Made by a program: the position numbers and the translations under genes. Positions 15,335-22,996 of a stretch of 39,365 nucleotides of DNA are shown here, in pieces. Every line of letters starts with the position of its first letter. Position 1 is the stretch's first letter. Where the stretch lies: NCBI GenBank assembly GCA_019115945.1, contig DXCO01000008.1, positions 1 to 39,365 of the forward strand, read 5' to 3'. A model generated the notes under the pieces. That model made no database searches. It was not told the DNA's origin and worked only from the letters and a program-made list of their open reading frames with translations. This stretch comes from Candidatus Borkfalkia excrementavium (GTDB lineage: Bacteria > Bacillota > Clostridia > Christensenellales > Borkfalkiaceae).

Positions 15335-16333
15335 ATGGCAAATTTCTTGGAAGGGATCAAGAAAAAAGCGGCTTCGCTCGACAGGCGCATCGTCCTGTGC
15401 GAGGGCGAGGACAGCCGCGTAGTGAAGGCTGCATCGGAAACGGTGAAACAGAAGATAGCGCGGGTCATCCTGCTCGGTAACGCCGAAGAGATTAAAAAGG
15501 CGAACCCCGACGTGGATCTCACCGGCGTGGAGATCGTTAACCCCGCGGAGAGCGAAAAGCGTGCGGAATATGCCGCGCTGCTCTACAATCTGCGTAAGGC
15601 AAAGGGGATGACGGAAGAAGAGGCTGACAAACTTTCTTACGACAATACCTATTTCGGCGTGCTCATGCTGAAGGCGGGGGATGCGGACGGGCTCGTTTCC
15701 GGCGCATGCCATTCGACCGCCAATACGCTGCGTCCCGGCCTGCAGATCGTCAAAGCCGCGCCGGGCGTCCCTTTGGTTTCAAGTTGTTTTCTGATGATCG
15801 CCCCCGAAAGCGGGAATCCCTATTGCGAGGACGGCGCATATATTTATTCCGATTGCGGACTCAACGAAAACCCCACGAGCGAACAGTTGGCCGAAATTGC
15901 GATCATGTCTGCCAAGACGGCACAAAAGATCGCGGGGCTGGAACCTCGCGTCGCGATGCTCTCGTTTTCCACGAAAGGAAGCGCAAAGCATGCGGACGTG
16001 GAAAAAGTAGCGGCGGCGTTTGCGCTCGCAAAGGAGAAGGCTCCCGAACTTGCAATTGACGGCGAATTGCAGTTGGATGCGGCGCTCGTGCCTTCCGTGG
16101 CAAAATCCAAAGCGCCCGGTTCAAAAGTCGCGGGACATGCCAATGTGCTGATATTCCCCGATCTGGATGCGGGAAATATCGGTTATAAACTGACGGAACG
16201 CCTCGGGGGATTCCAGGCGGTCGGCCCTGTCTGTCAGGGGTTTGCGAAACCGCTGAACGATCTTTCCCGCGGATGCAAGTGGGAAGACATCGTCGCGACG
16301 ATCGCGATCACCGTTTTGCAGACGCAGGAATAA
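15335..16333 (+). CDS. pta: Phosphate acetyltransferase
   Basis: This cytoplasmic enzyme interconverts acetyl-CoA plus phosphate and acetyl phosphate plus CoA. The 332-residue protein is the short form, with the catalytic PTA_PTB domain only. It has RIVLCEGEDSRVVKAA at the start, DGLVSGACHSTANTLRPGLQ in the middle, and NVLIFPDLDAGNIGYKLTER and GPVCQGFAKPLNDLSRG near the end. The ATG at 15335 has GAGGT at good spacing; a TTG six codons upstream would overlap that site. It is 24 bases from ackA, forming the acetate overflow and ATP-yielding pair of fermentative clostridia. Acetyl phosphate can also serve as a signalling phospho-donor. Confidence 0.95.
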   Translation: MANFLEGIKKKAASLDRRIVLCEGEDSRVVKAASETVKQKIARVILLGNAEEIKKANPDVDLTGVEIVNPAESEKRAEYAALLYNLRKAKGMTEEEADKLSYDNTYFGVLMLKAGDADGLVSGACHSTANTLRPGLQIVKAAPGVPLVSSCFLMIAPESGNPYCEDGAYIYSDCGLNENPTSEQLAEIAIMSAKTAQKIAGLEPRVAMLSFSTKGSAKHADVEKVAAAFALAKEKAPELAIDGELQLDAALVPSVAKSKAPGSKVAGHANVLIFPDLDAGNIGYKLTERLGGFQAVGPVCQGFAKPLNDLSRGCKWEDIVATIAITVLQTQE

Positions 16334-16357
16334 TCGGAAAAAGGGGATTCGGAAGAT

Positions 16358-17554
16358 ATGAAAATTTTGGTTGTAAATGCGGGAAGTTCATCCCTGAAAT
16401 ATCAGTTGTTCGATATGGACACGGAGTCCGTGATCGTCAAAGGCGGAGTCGAGAGGATCGGGATCCGCGGCTCTGTGCTGAAGCATAAATCAGGAAAGGG
16501 CGAAAAAGTGATCGAAAAGGACATGCCGAACCACAAAGTGGCGATGCAGGCGGTTCTGGACGTCCTTGTCGATCCCGAATACGGCGCGATCCGTTCCATG
16601 TCTGAAATCGATGCGGTCGGGCACAGGGTCCTGCACAGCGGCGGGGATTTCGACAGCTCCGTGCTGCTGACGGACGAGGTTTTGCAGATCTGCAAGAAAA
16701 ATGCGGAACTCGGCCCTCTGCACATGCCCGCCAACATTTTGGGCATAGAGGCTTGCAAGGAAGTTATGCCGGATACGCCGATGGCGCTCGTATTCGATAC
16801 CGCGTTCCATTCGACCATGCCGCCGCACGCCTATATGTATGCCATCGATTACGATGATTATAAGAATTATAAGATCCGCAAATATGGTTTTCACGGTACA
16901 AGCCATAAGTATGTTTCGCAGGAGGCGATCAAATACCTCGGCGGCAAAGCGGAGGGGACGAAGATCATTACCTGCCATCTCGGGGGCGGTTCTTCGATCA
17001 GCGCCGTGAAGGACGGGAAATGCGTGGATACGAGCATGGGATTTACGCCGTTGGCGGGCGTGCCGATGGGTACGCGTTCGGGCGACATTGATCCGGCCGT
17101 GCTTGAATTTCTCGCGGCGAAAAAGAATTACTCCATTCTCGATTGCATCGAATACCTGAACAAAAAATGCGGCGTTGCGGGGGTATCCGGCGTATCGAGC
17201 GATTTCCGCGACCTGACCAAAGCGGCTGCGGAAGGCAACGGACGCGCGCAACTGGCGATCGACCTCTTCGTTTACGGTTGCAAAAAATATATCGGCGCCT
17301 ATGCGGCGGCAATGAACGGAGTGGATTGCCTCGTATTTACGGCGGGGATCGGAGAAAATACGTGGCCTGTCCGCAAGGCTATCTGCACGGATATGGATTT
17401 CCTCGGGATCGCCATCGACGAGGCGCGCAACGAAATGAAAAACGACGGCAATATTCACGATATAACCGCGCCGGGTTCCAGGGTGAAAGTGCTTGTGATC
17501 CCCACGAACGAGGAACTCGTGATCGCAAGAGAAACAAAGGATTTGCTGAACTGA
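16358..17554 (+). CDS. ackA: Acetate kinase
   Basis: The enzyme turns acetyl phosphate and ADP into acetate and ATP. The 398-residue protein shows the family signatures NAGSSSLKYQLFD at the N-terminus, GHRVLHSGG, the FHGTSHKYV block, HLGGGSSISAV, MGTRSGDIDP and VFTAGIGENTW, in order and complete. Length is typical (about 400). It is the second gene of the pta-ackA pair and is followed after one base by a PH-domain membrane gene, so the operon probably continues through to rpmF, which also has its own promoter. Confidence 0.96.
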   Translation: MKILVVNAGSSSLKYQLFDMDTESVIVKGGVERIGIRGSVLKHKSGKGEKVIEKDMPNHKVAMQAVLDVLVDPEYGAIRSMSEIDAVGHRVLHSGGDFDSSVLLTDEVLQICKKNAELGPLHMPANILGIEACKEVMPDTPMALVFDTAFHSTMPPHAYMYAIDYDDYKNYKIRKYGFHGTSHKYVSQEAIKYLGGKAEGTKIITCHLGGGSSISAVKDGKCVDTSMGFTPLAGVPMGTRSGDIDPAVLEFLAAKKNYSILDCIEYLNKKCGVAGVSGVSSDFRDLTKAAAEGNGRAQLAIDLFVYGCKKYIGAYAAAMNGVDCLVFTAGIGENTWPVRKAICTDMDFLGIAIDEARNEMKNDGNIHDITAPGSRVKVLVIPTNEELVIARETKDLLN

Positions 17555-17555
17555 A

Positions 17556-18041
17556 ATGAAAAGGGAAGAAAATTACGTTTATCCCAACGACAATTATATA
17601 AAAAGGAATCTGGCCAGAACGTGGATTCTTTTTGCCTGCGGTTTGATCGCGACTGCGCCCTTTTATTATCTTATGGTCACCGCTCCTGATTTTTTGGGCG
17701 TGTTTATCGTGGCCGTTGTATTGATCACGTTGGCAGACGTTCTTTTCGTTCTCTTAAACGGCCTGCTTTTTTCCAAGCGGTATGCTTATTCGCTGCGGGA
17801 TGAGACGCTGCGCGTATACAAGGGCGTTTTTTGTTCCAAATTGGCGGTATTCCGCCGCAGTGCGGTATATGAGATCAGGATCAAAAAGCATCGGATCAAG
17901 GGCGATTTTTATTTCAATCTCAAGTTCTGTTGGGATTCGGGAACGGCAGTGTTCCGGTATCTATCGGCAGAGACAGCGAACGGGATATTATCGCAATTCG
18001 GAGGTCTCTATGACGAAAGAGTTTTGTCAGAGCAGGCATAG
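17556..18041 (+). CDS. Bacterial PH-domain (YdbS-like) membrane protein
   Basis: The 161-residue protein has two hydrophobic segments, about residues 23-42 and 47-70, and then a soluble C-terminal half with SLRDETLRVYKGVFCSKLAVFRRSAVYEI. This is the pattern of the bPH2 domain of YdbS-type proteins: a membrane hairpin then a PH-like fold. Its start ATG is one base after the ackA stop, and its 3' end overlaps the next gene by 32 bases, so the two products are tightly coupled. In Bacillus, YdbS and YdbT are also neighbouring, and are linked to envelope stress or antimicrobial resistance only loosely. The molecular function is unknown. Confidence 0.7.
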   Translation: MKREENYVYPNDNYIKRNLARTWILFACGLIATAPFYYLMVTAPDFLGVFIVAVVLITLADVLFVLLNGLLFSKRYAYSLRDETLRVYKGVFCSKLAVFRRSAVYEIRIKKHRIKGDFYFNLKFCWDSGTAVFRYLSAETANGILSQFGGLYDERVLSEQA

Positions 18042-19377
18042 AAGACTCATTTATACGGTTTTTGTTTATTTACTTGCCGCCTTTATCGCTTTGTGGGCGG
18101 ATGTGCTCATGGTCGGGCGCATCAGGGAAATGACCCCCTTTGAGATCGCCGCGATATTTTTGTCTGCGCTCGGCATTGCTTTCATTTTTTGGCTGATCTT
18201 TTCGGCGACGGAACGCAAGACAAAAATCATATTGCAGGAAGAAGGGCTGATTTTTGTAAGGGGCGCGAGGCGTTTGGAAGTTCTTTTTTCAGATATCGTG
18301 AGCGTTCGTTCCCGAACGGGACTTGTCGCAAAAATCTTCGCCATCGTCAAGGTGGAAGTCGAGACGAGAGCGGATATGATCGATATCCTCCTGTCCGGAA
18401 AGGATGCAGAAGAATTTTTTGAATCTGTCCCTATGGTCGCCGCCTCGGAAGCAGAGGATACGGATTCCGACGACAGGGTTGAGGTCGGCAAGGAGAAATA
18501 TTTGTCCATGCTGTCATCTTTCGTGAAGTTGACCGCGTGGTTGGCGCTGGTGCTTCTCTCGACTCTTCCCGTTGCTGTTGTGATCGTCGGTTCCTGGTCG
18601 CGGAGCGGTTATTATGTGTTGGGTGTGCTTGCTGTGTATCTCGTCTTTCTGATCGGGTACTTCGCAAAACATATTTATGCTTATATCCATTACGCCGATT
18701 ACAAGGTCGAAATTCTTTCCCAAGAAGTCCGGATCAGTTTCGGCAAGTTGTCCAGAACGGAAAACAGCCTTTATTATGACAGCATCTTATCTTTCCGCTT
18801 GCGGCAGGGATTCGTGGAACGCCTGTTCGGATTGTATAAGATCAGTGTCGAGACGAAACAAAAGGCCAAGGGCCTTTCCGATCACGACTATTTTCCCTTT
18901 TTGATGACCAAAGAAAACGCGATGAAACTGGCGTCCGCTTTTGAGCCTGACTTTTCGGAAAATGGGGAATTGAAAAAGATCGGGGGCCGCAGAATTGTGC
19001 CGTATCTGGAAAAGATCATTGTGCCGATGATCGGAATTTTGATACTGAGCATATTTTTGACTCCTTGGGCTCTGTTCCTTTGCTTTGCTCCATTGATTAC
19101 GATTTTATTGCTGCACTTGAATCAAGGCTACGGATTCAGAGAGGAGCACGCAGTGTTTTGTTACGGCGTCTGGACGAAAAACATAGCGGTGATCCGTTAC
19201 GACAATATTGCGGGGATTACGGCATCGGAAAATTTTTCCGCGAAAAAGTTTTCCTTGACCGGCCTTGAAATATCGATGGGCAGATATACGCAATTATACG
19301 GGGTCGGTTATATTGAGCGTTCCGATTTTTTCGAATTCGCTGAAAAACCGGAAAAAAAAGTTGACAAAGAATTATAA
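18010..19377 (+). CDS. Bacterial PH-domain (YdbT-like) multi-pass membrane protein
   Basis: The 455-residue protein has three membrane-hairpin plus PH-domain units, the YdbT architecture. Hydrophobic pairs lie near residues 15-60, 180-225 and 335-370, and each is followed by a beta-rich stretch with a signature such as VLFSDIVSVRSRTGLV, LYYDSILSFRLRQGFVERLFGLY or VIRYDNIAGITASENF. The start at 18010 has GGAGGT eight bases upstream; a longer in-frame extension begins inside the previous gene and lacks a ribosome site. The PH units probably face the cytoplasm. The gene's final bases contain the rpmF promoter. In clostridia the place between ackA and rpmF is usually taken by a DUF177 (YceD) gene, not by PH proteins. 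Confidence 0.78.
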   Translation: MTKEFCQSRHRRLIYTVFVYLLAAFIALWADVLMVGRIREMTPFEIAAIFLSALGIAFIFWLIFSATERKTKIILQEEGLIFVRGARRLEVLFSDIVSVRSRTGLVAKIFAIVKVEVETRADMIDILLSGKDAEEFFESVPMVAASEAEDTDSDDRVEVGKEKYLSMLSSFVKLTAWLALVLLSTLPVAVVIVGSWSRSGYYVLGVLAVYLVFLIGYFAKHIYAYIHYADYKVEILSQEVRISFGKLSRTENSLYYDSILSFRLRQGFVERLFGLYKISVETKQKAKGLSDHDYFPFLMTKENAMKLASAFEPDFSENGELKKIGGRRIVPYLEKIIVPMIGILILSIFLTPWALFLCFAPLITILLLHLNQGYGFREEHAVFCYGVWTKNIAVIRYDNIAGITASENFSAKKFSLTGLEISMGRYTQLYGVGYIERSDFFEFAEKPEKKVDKEL

Positions 19378-19389
19378 ATATTATATAAT
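19361..19389 (+). promoter_or_regulatory. Promoter of rpmF, inside the end of the preceding gene
   Basis: A perfect consensus TTGACA (19361-19366) and TATAAT (19384-19389) with 17-base spacing. The -35 lies in the last codons of the PH-domain gene. Confidence 0.85.
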
Positions 19390-19441
19390 TTGTAAGTCAA
19401 TCGATATTTGAACGTAAATACTGAAACGAGGTGTATAAATC

Positions 19442-19627
19442 ATGGCGGTACCCAAGTCTAAACAATCTAAGCAGAGAACAAATACGAGATATGCAAATTT
19501 TAAGGCTTCGGCTCCCAATTTGGTGGAATGCCCGCATTGCCACGAACTGAAGGAATCTCATAAGGTGTGCAAAAAGTGCGGTTTTTATGACGGGAAAGAG
19601 GTCATAAACGTCGAAGAGAAAAAGTAA
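19442..19627 (+). CDS. rpmF: 50S ribosomal protein L32
   Basis: The 61-residue basic protein begins MAVPKSKQSKQRTNTRYANF, the L32 signature, and carries a zinc ribbon: CPHC at residues 31-34 and CKKC at 44-47. This is the zinc-binding (C+) form. It belongs to the large ribosomal subunit near the exit of the peptidyl transferase region. GAGG precedes the ATG, and a strong promoter and terminator frame it. It is placed downstream of pta-ackA as in other Firmicutes, though the usual DUF177 companion is not here. Confidence 0.95.
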   Translation: MAVPKSKQSKQRTNTRYANFKASAPNLVECPHCHELKESHKVCKKCGFYDGKEVINVEEKK

Positions 19628-19651
19628 TTGATTTTTTATTGGCTCGTAAAG

Positions 19652-19679
19652 CAACGGCAAATTCTGCCGTTGTTTTTTC
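19652..19679 (+). terminator. Terminator of rpmF
   Basis: Stem CAACGGCA/TGCCGTTG (19652-19659 with 19665-19672), loop of five, then six T. Confidence 0.85.
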
Positions 19680-19704
19680 TTTTCCGCAAATATGTATTTT
19701 TTTC

Positions 19705-19736
19705 TTGACATTTTCTGCGGATGGGTGTATTATAAT
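19705..19736 (+). promoter_or_regulatory. Promoter of copA
   Basis: TTGACA (19705-19710) can pair with TATTAT at 17 bases (19728-19733) or with a perfect TATAAT at 20 bases (19731-19736). A 19-20 base spacer is typical of promoters twisted by MerR/CueR activators, but no dyad is evident between the boxes, so ordinary use is as likely. Confidence 0.55.
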
Positions 19737-19774
19737 TGCAACTAAAAAAGTAGTGATTAAAGAGAGTTAATTTT

Positions 19775-22273
19775 ATGCAGAAAAAGTTCAGGATCACGGG
19801 AATGACCTGTGCCGCCTGTTCGGCGGGGATACAAAAGACCGTCAATAAAATGGACGGAGTCAAAAAGGCGGAAGTAAGCCTGATGGGGGAAAGCATGGCC
19901 GTCGATTATGACGAGAAGCGCGTATCTGAAGAAGAGATCGTTTCTGCGGTTGTGGCTCTCGGGTACGGGGCGAGCGGATATGATGCGGGTGCCGCCGAAC
20001 AGCGGAAGAATGATGAAAAAAAAGTAAATTCTTTTGCGGAAGAAGCGAAAAAATTGAAGATCCGATTTTTGACTTCGCTGTGCTTTTTGATCCCCCTGAT
20101 GTATTTTACCATGATCCACATGTTTGGGGCGCCTCTGCCCTGGTTTTGGGAGATCGGTTCAAATTTTGCCCTGATCCAGTTGTTGCTTACGACGCCCATT
20201 CTTTTTATCAACAGAGCTTTTTTCAAGAGCGGCATCAGGGCGGCTGTAAAGCGGGTCCCGAATATGGATACCCTCGTGAGTTTGGGAGCGGCAGTTTCTT
20301 ATCTTTACAGCGTTGTGATCATGTTTGTTATCCCGACGAAAGAGAACGGGATGCACTTTGCTATGAACAACCTGTTTTTTGAATCGGCCGCCATGGTGCT
20401 TACGCTGGTCACTTTGGGAAAATGGCTGGAGGCGCGCTCAAAAAAGAAGACGGGAGAAGAAGTTGAGAGTCTTTTGAGACTTGCGCCCGATACCGTTACG
20501 GTTGAAAGAGAGGGAGAACAGAAGACGATCCGCCTGGGAGAAATCGTGAAAGGGGACGTCATTGTGGTCAGGCAGGGAGACAGCATCCCTGCGGACGGCG
20601 TGATCGTGGAGGGCAATTCGTTTGTAGATAAATCGGCGATCACGGGAGAAAGTCTGCCGGTCGAAGTACAGGCAGGCGATTTTGTGACGAGCGCTTCCGT
20701 CAATAAAGGGAACGTGATCAAGATCCGCGCGGAGAAGGTGGGGGAAGATACCGTGCTTTCCAAAATTATCAAGATGGTGCGCAACGCGGGAACTTCCAAA
20801 GCACCGATCGAAAAGACAGTGGATAAGATCGCGGGGATCTTTGTTCCGGTCGTGTTGCTGATCGCGGCCGTCACGTTCGCCGTCTGGATGATCCTTTGGG
20901 CGACGGGGGCTGCGGGCGTTCAGGTATCTGAAATTCTGAGCATGTCCATCAGCGTCCTCGTTATATCCTGCCCCTGCGCGCTCGGATTGGCGACTCCCGT
21001 GGCCGTTATGGCGGCAACGGGAAGGGGCGCTTCTTTAGGGATTTTGTATAAGGATGCGGAGGCGCTGCAAAAGGCAAAGGACGTGCGCACGGTTTTGCTT
21101 GACAAAACGGCGACGATCACGGAAGGGAAACCCAAAGTTACGGATTTTTTGCTGTACGGCGATTTTCCGAGGGAGGACGTTTTGTCCGTCGCCGGAGGGA
21201 TCGAACAGAATTCCAATCACCCGCTGGCCGAATGCGTCGTCGCGTTCGCAAAGCAGGAGGGTACAAGGTTTGCAAAAACGGAAAATTTTGTCTATATTCC
21301 CGGTAAAGGTGCCTGCGCGCAAAGCGGGGGGATGGAAGTTCTGATCGGCAACAAGCGGTTGCTGGAAGAGAAAGGGATAGATCTTGCGGCGGCAGAAGAG
21401 GCGGCGCGGGAACTGGCGGATACGGGGAAGACAGTGCTCTATTTCTCTTTGGGAGGAAAGATTGCCGCATTGTTCGGCGTTTCGGATACGCTGAAAGAGG
21501 GAAGCGCAGAGGCGGTTGCCGGATTAAAGGCGAGAAATATCATGCCCGTCATGCTGACGGGGGACAGCGCCGGTGCGGCCAATGCAATCGCTGCGCTCGT
21601 GGGGATCGATAAAGTATATTCGGAGGTACTGCCGGAAGACAAACTGAACGCGGTCCTTGAAAATAAGAAAGCGGGGATTACGGCCATGGTCGGAGACGGC
21701 ATCAACGATTCTCCCGCGCTGAAAGAAGCGGACGTGGGGATCGCAATGGGGAACGGAACGGACGTTGCGATCGATTCGGCAGACGTCGTACTGGTCGGCG
21801 GAGATCTGCGGGCGGTAAATTCCGCGATCGATTTGAGTAAGGCCGCCGTCAGAAACATCAAAGAAAATTTGTTTTGGGCATTTATCTATAATATATTATG
21901 TATCCCGATCGCAGCTGGCGTTCTTTATGCGGCGGACGTGATTTTGAATCCCATGATCGGGGCATTGGCAATGAGCCTGAGTTCGGTATTTGTCGTGATG
22001 AATGCGTTGCGGCTGATGCGGTTCAGGCCGAAATATAAAAAACAAGCCGAGCAAGGCGAAGGAGAAAGAAATATGACAAAGACTGTTTTTATCGAAGGGA
22101 TGAGTTGCGCGCATTGCAGCGCAAGAGTGGAAAATGCGCTGAATGCGATCGACGGCGTGAAAGCGACGGTCGATCTGAAAAAGAAGCGCGCGTATGTGGA
22201 AACGGATGTTTCCGACGAGGTTTTGATCAAAGCCGTCGAAGAAGCCGGATATCAGGTGAAAAAAATTAAGTAA
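19775..22273 (+). CDS. copA: Copper-type P1B ATPase with N- and C-terminal HMA domains
   Basis: The 832-residue membrane pump has an N-terminal heavy-metal domain (GMTCAACSAG), eight expected membrane helices, the actuator TGES, and the CPC metal-transport motif at residues 399-401, typical of Cu(I)/Ag(I) exporters. It also has an HP motif in NSNHPLAEC, TGDSAG, and the hinge VGDGINDSPAL. The phosphorylation loop reads DKTATITEGKP (D443-T447), so the normally invariant Gly of DKTGT is Ala (codon GCG at 21110-21112). After the last helices the usual CopA end (RLMRFRPKYKK) runs on into a second HMA domain (GMSCAHCSARVE), which has its own ribosome site and ATG. It acts in copper efflux at the cell membrane. 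A terminator follows, then a Cys-rich microprotein and an ArsR regulator. Confidence 0.92.
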   Translation: MQKKFRITGMTCAACSAGIQKTVNKMDGVKKAEVSLMGESMAVDYDEKRVSEEEIVSAVVALGYGASGYDAGAAEQRKNDEKKVNSFAEEAKKLKIRFLTSLCFLIPLMYFTMIHMFGAPLPWFWEIGSNFALIQLLLTTPILFINRAFFKSGIRAAVKRVPNMDTLVSLGAAVSYLYSVVIMFVIPTKENGMHFAMNNLFFESAAMVLTLVTLGKWLEARSKKKTGEEVESLLRLAPDTVTVEREGEQKTIRLGEIVKGDVIVVRQGDSIPADGVIVEGNSFVDKSAITGESLPVEVQAGDFVTSASVNKGNVIKIRAEKVGEDTVLSKIIKMVRNAGTSKAPIEKTVDKIAGIFVPVVLLIAAVTFAVWMILWATGAAGVQVSEILSMSISVLVISCPCALGLATPVAVMAATGRGASLGILYKDAEALQKAKDVRTVLLDKTATITEGKPKVTDFLLYGDFPREDVLSVAGGIEQNSNHPLAECVVAFAKQEGTRFAKTENFVYIPGKGACAQSGGMEVLIGNKRLLEEKGIDLAAAEEAARELADTGKTVLYFSLGGKIAALFGVSDTLKEGSAEAVAGLKARNIMPVMLTGDSAGAANAIAALVGIDKVYSEVLPEDKLNAVLENKKAGITAMVGDGINDSPALKEADVGIAMGNGTDVAIDSADVVLVGGDLRAVNSAIDLSKAAVRNIKENLFWAFIYNILCIPIAAGVLYAADVILNPMIGALAMSLSSVFVVMNALRLMRFRPKYKKQAEQGEGERNMTKTVFIEGMSCAHCSARVENALNAIDGVKATVDLKKKRAYVETDVSDEVLIKAVEEAGYQVKKIK
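22059..22273 (+). other. Internal translation start for a CopZ-like chaperone inside copA
   Basis: Within copA, AAGGAG (22059-22064) is followed eight bases later by an in-frame ATG (22073). Initiation there would give a free 66-residue HMA protein, MTKTVFIEGMSCAHCSARVE onward, the size and motif of copper chaperone CopZ. Many bacteria have copZ as a separate gene after copA, so this looks like a copA-copZ fusion that kept the old ribosome site. That free CopZ is made is an inference. Confidence 0.5.
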
Positions 22274-22276
22274 GGC

Positions 22277-22310
22277 GATACCCCCGAATAAACTTTCGGG
22301 GGTATCCTTT
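22277..22310 (+). terminator. Terminator of copA
   Basis: Twelve-base stem GATACCCCCGAA/TTCGGGGGTATC (22277-22288 with 22295-22306), then CTTTTG. The stem resembles a CsoR box by composition but sits after the gene. Confidence 0.8.
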
Positions 22311-22324
22311 TGAAAAAGAGAGGA

Positions 22325-22513
22325 TCAGGAGCAGCAGTTGTTGGAACAGCCGCAGCAATCGGAACAGGAATTGTTGAGGGAAGAGAGCAGTGCACTCAGA
22401 ATTCTGTTTCCGCAGCAAAGCAATGTCAGACAGAGGAGCAGTTCTTTGTTTCCTATGCTACCTCCGCGCTTGAGTAGGTACAGCAGGACGATCCATAAAA
22501 GAAAGTTATCCAA
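22325..22513 (-). CDS. Cys-rich small membrane protein, unknown function
   Basis: The 62-residue ORF starts with TTG at 22513, with a near-perfect AAGGAGGT five bases upstream; that site is the main reason to believe it. The product begins MDNFLLWIVLLYLLKRGG (one short membrane helix), has a second hydrophobic stretch ELLLCLTLLCCGN, and ends in CSDCCGCSNNCCS. Nine Cys in 62 residues, six in the last 13, suggest soft-metal binding or disulfides. It lies between copA and an ArsR-family regulator, facing away from the regulator across a 141-base shared upstream region. No promoter on this strand was found with confidence. I do not recognise the family; a role in metal binding is inferred from composition and place only. 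Confidence 0.6.
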   Translation of the reverse strand: MDNFLLWIVLLYLLKRGGSIGNKELLLCLTLLCCGNRILSALLSSLNNSCSDCCGCSNNCCS

Positions 22514-22583
22514 GTTTTACCTCCTTTTCTGCAAAACGGGACGTTTCCCGACAGCATTCGACAAGATTGTTCAAATGTATAGA

Positions 22584-22612
22584 TTGACATATCACCCGCT
22601 ATTGATTAGAAT
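22584..22612 (+). promoter_or_regulatory. Promoter of the ArsR-family gene
   Basis: TTGACA (22584-22589), 17 bases, TAGAAT (22607-22612). An imperfect dyad of the ArsR/SmtB type (TTCAAAT...ATTGACAT, 22570-22591) overlaps the -35 and could be the operator. Confidence 0.65.
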
Positions 22613-22626
22613 GAATATATAAATTT

Positions 22627-22640
22627 CCGCATAAGTGCGG
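22627..22640 (+). repeat. Small hairpin next to the ribosome site of the ArsR-family gene
   Basis: CCGCA/TGCGG (22627-22631 with 22636-22640) with a TAAG loop begins about eight bases after the predicted mRNA start and abuts the GGAGGAGG ribosome site. It may stabilise the 5' end or tune initiation. Confidence 0.4.
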
Positions 22641-22654
22641 AGGAGGTGTGTGGT

Positions 22655-22993
22655 ATGGAAGATACGTTGCTGCTGGATAAAAGAACGCAGTCTTTGGTGG
22701 AGGACTATGTTCCCGAAGGGGAAATTTTGGACGGGATCGTGTGCTTTTTTTCAATTTTTGCGGACAGCACGCGGGTCCGCATATTGTCCGCATTGGCGAT
22801 CACGGAAATGTGCGTGACGGATATATCGCGCGTTCTGGATATCAATCAGACGACGGTATCGCATCAGTTGCGGCTTTTGAAAAATGTGGGGATCGTAAAG
22901 AGCGTGCGATGCGGTAAGGTGATCTTTTACAGCCTGAAAAACGACACGGTGAACGACGTGCTTCTGAAAGGGGTGGAGTTTCTGGGATATTGA
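22655..22993 (+). CDS. ArsR/SmtB-family metal-responsive repressor
   Basis: The 112-residue protein has the winged-helix core of the family: FADSTRVRILSAL, then EMCVTDISRVLDINQTTVSHQLRLL as helix-turn-helix, then GKVIFYSL as the wing. Cys occur at 30, 53 and 86. Cys53 sits where ArsR proteins have ELCVCDL and SmtB/CadC proteins their alpha3 site; the second Cys of CVCDL is Thr here. The C-terminal helix lacks the His/Asp pattern of the alpha5 zinc site. The ATG at 22655 fits AGGAGG spacing; GTG at 22646 is too close. It probably represses itself and the divergent Cys-rich gene, and perhaps copA, releasing DNA on metal binding. Confidence 0.85.
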   Translation: MEDTLLLDKRTQSLVEDYVPEGEILDGIVCFFSIFADSTRVRILSALAITEMCVTDISRVLDINQTTVSHQLRLLKNVGIVKSVRCGKVIFYSLKNDTVNDVLLKGVEFLGY

Positions 22994-22996
22994 CGG

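Noticed and set aside
19705-19736. CueR/MerR-type promoter for copA
   Set aside because: TATAAT at 20 bases would fit, but no dyad lies between the boxes and a 17-base TATTAT option exists; kept only as a possibility.
22277-22306. TACCCCC...GGGGGTA dyad as a CsoR-type copper operator
   Set aside because: It follows the copA stop, forms a tight hairpin and is followed by TTTT; a terminator explains it.
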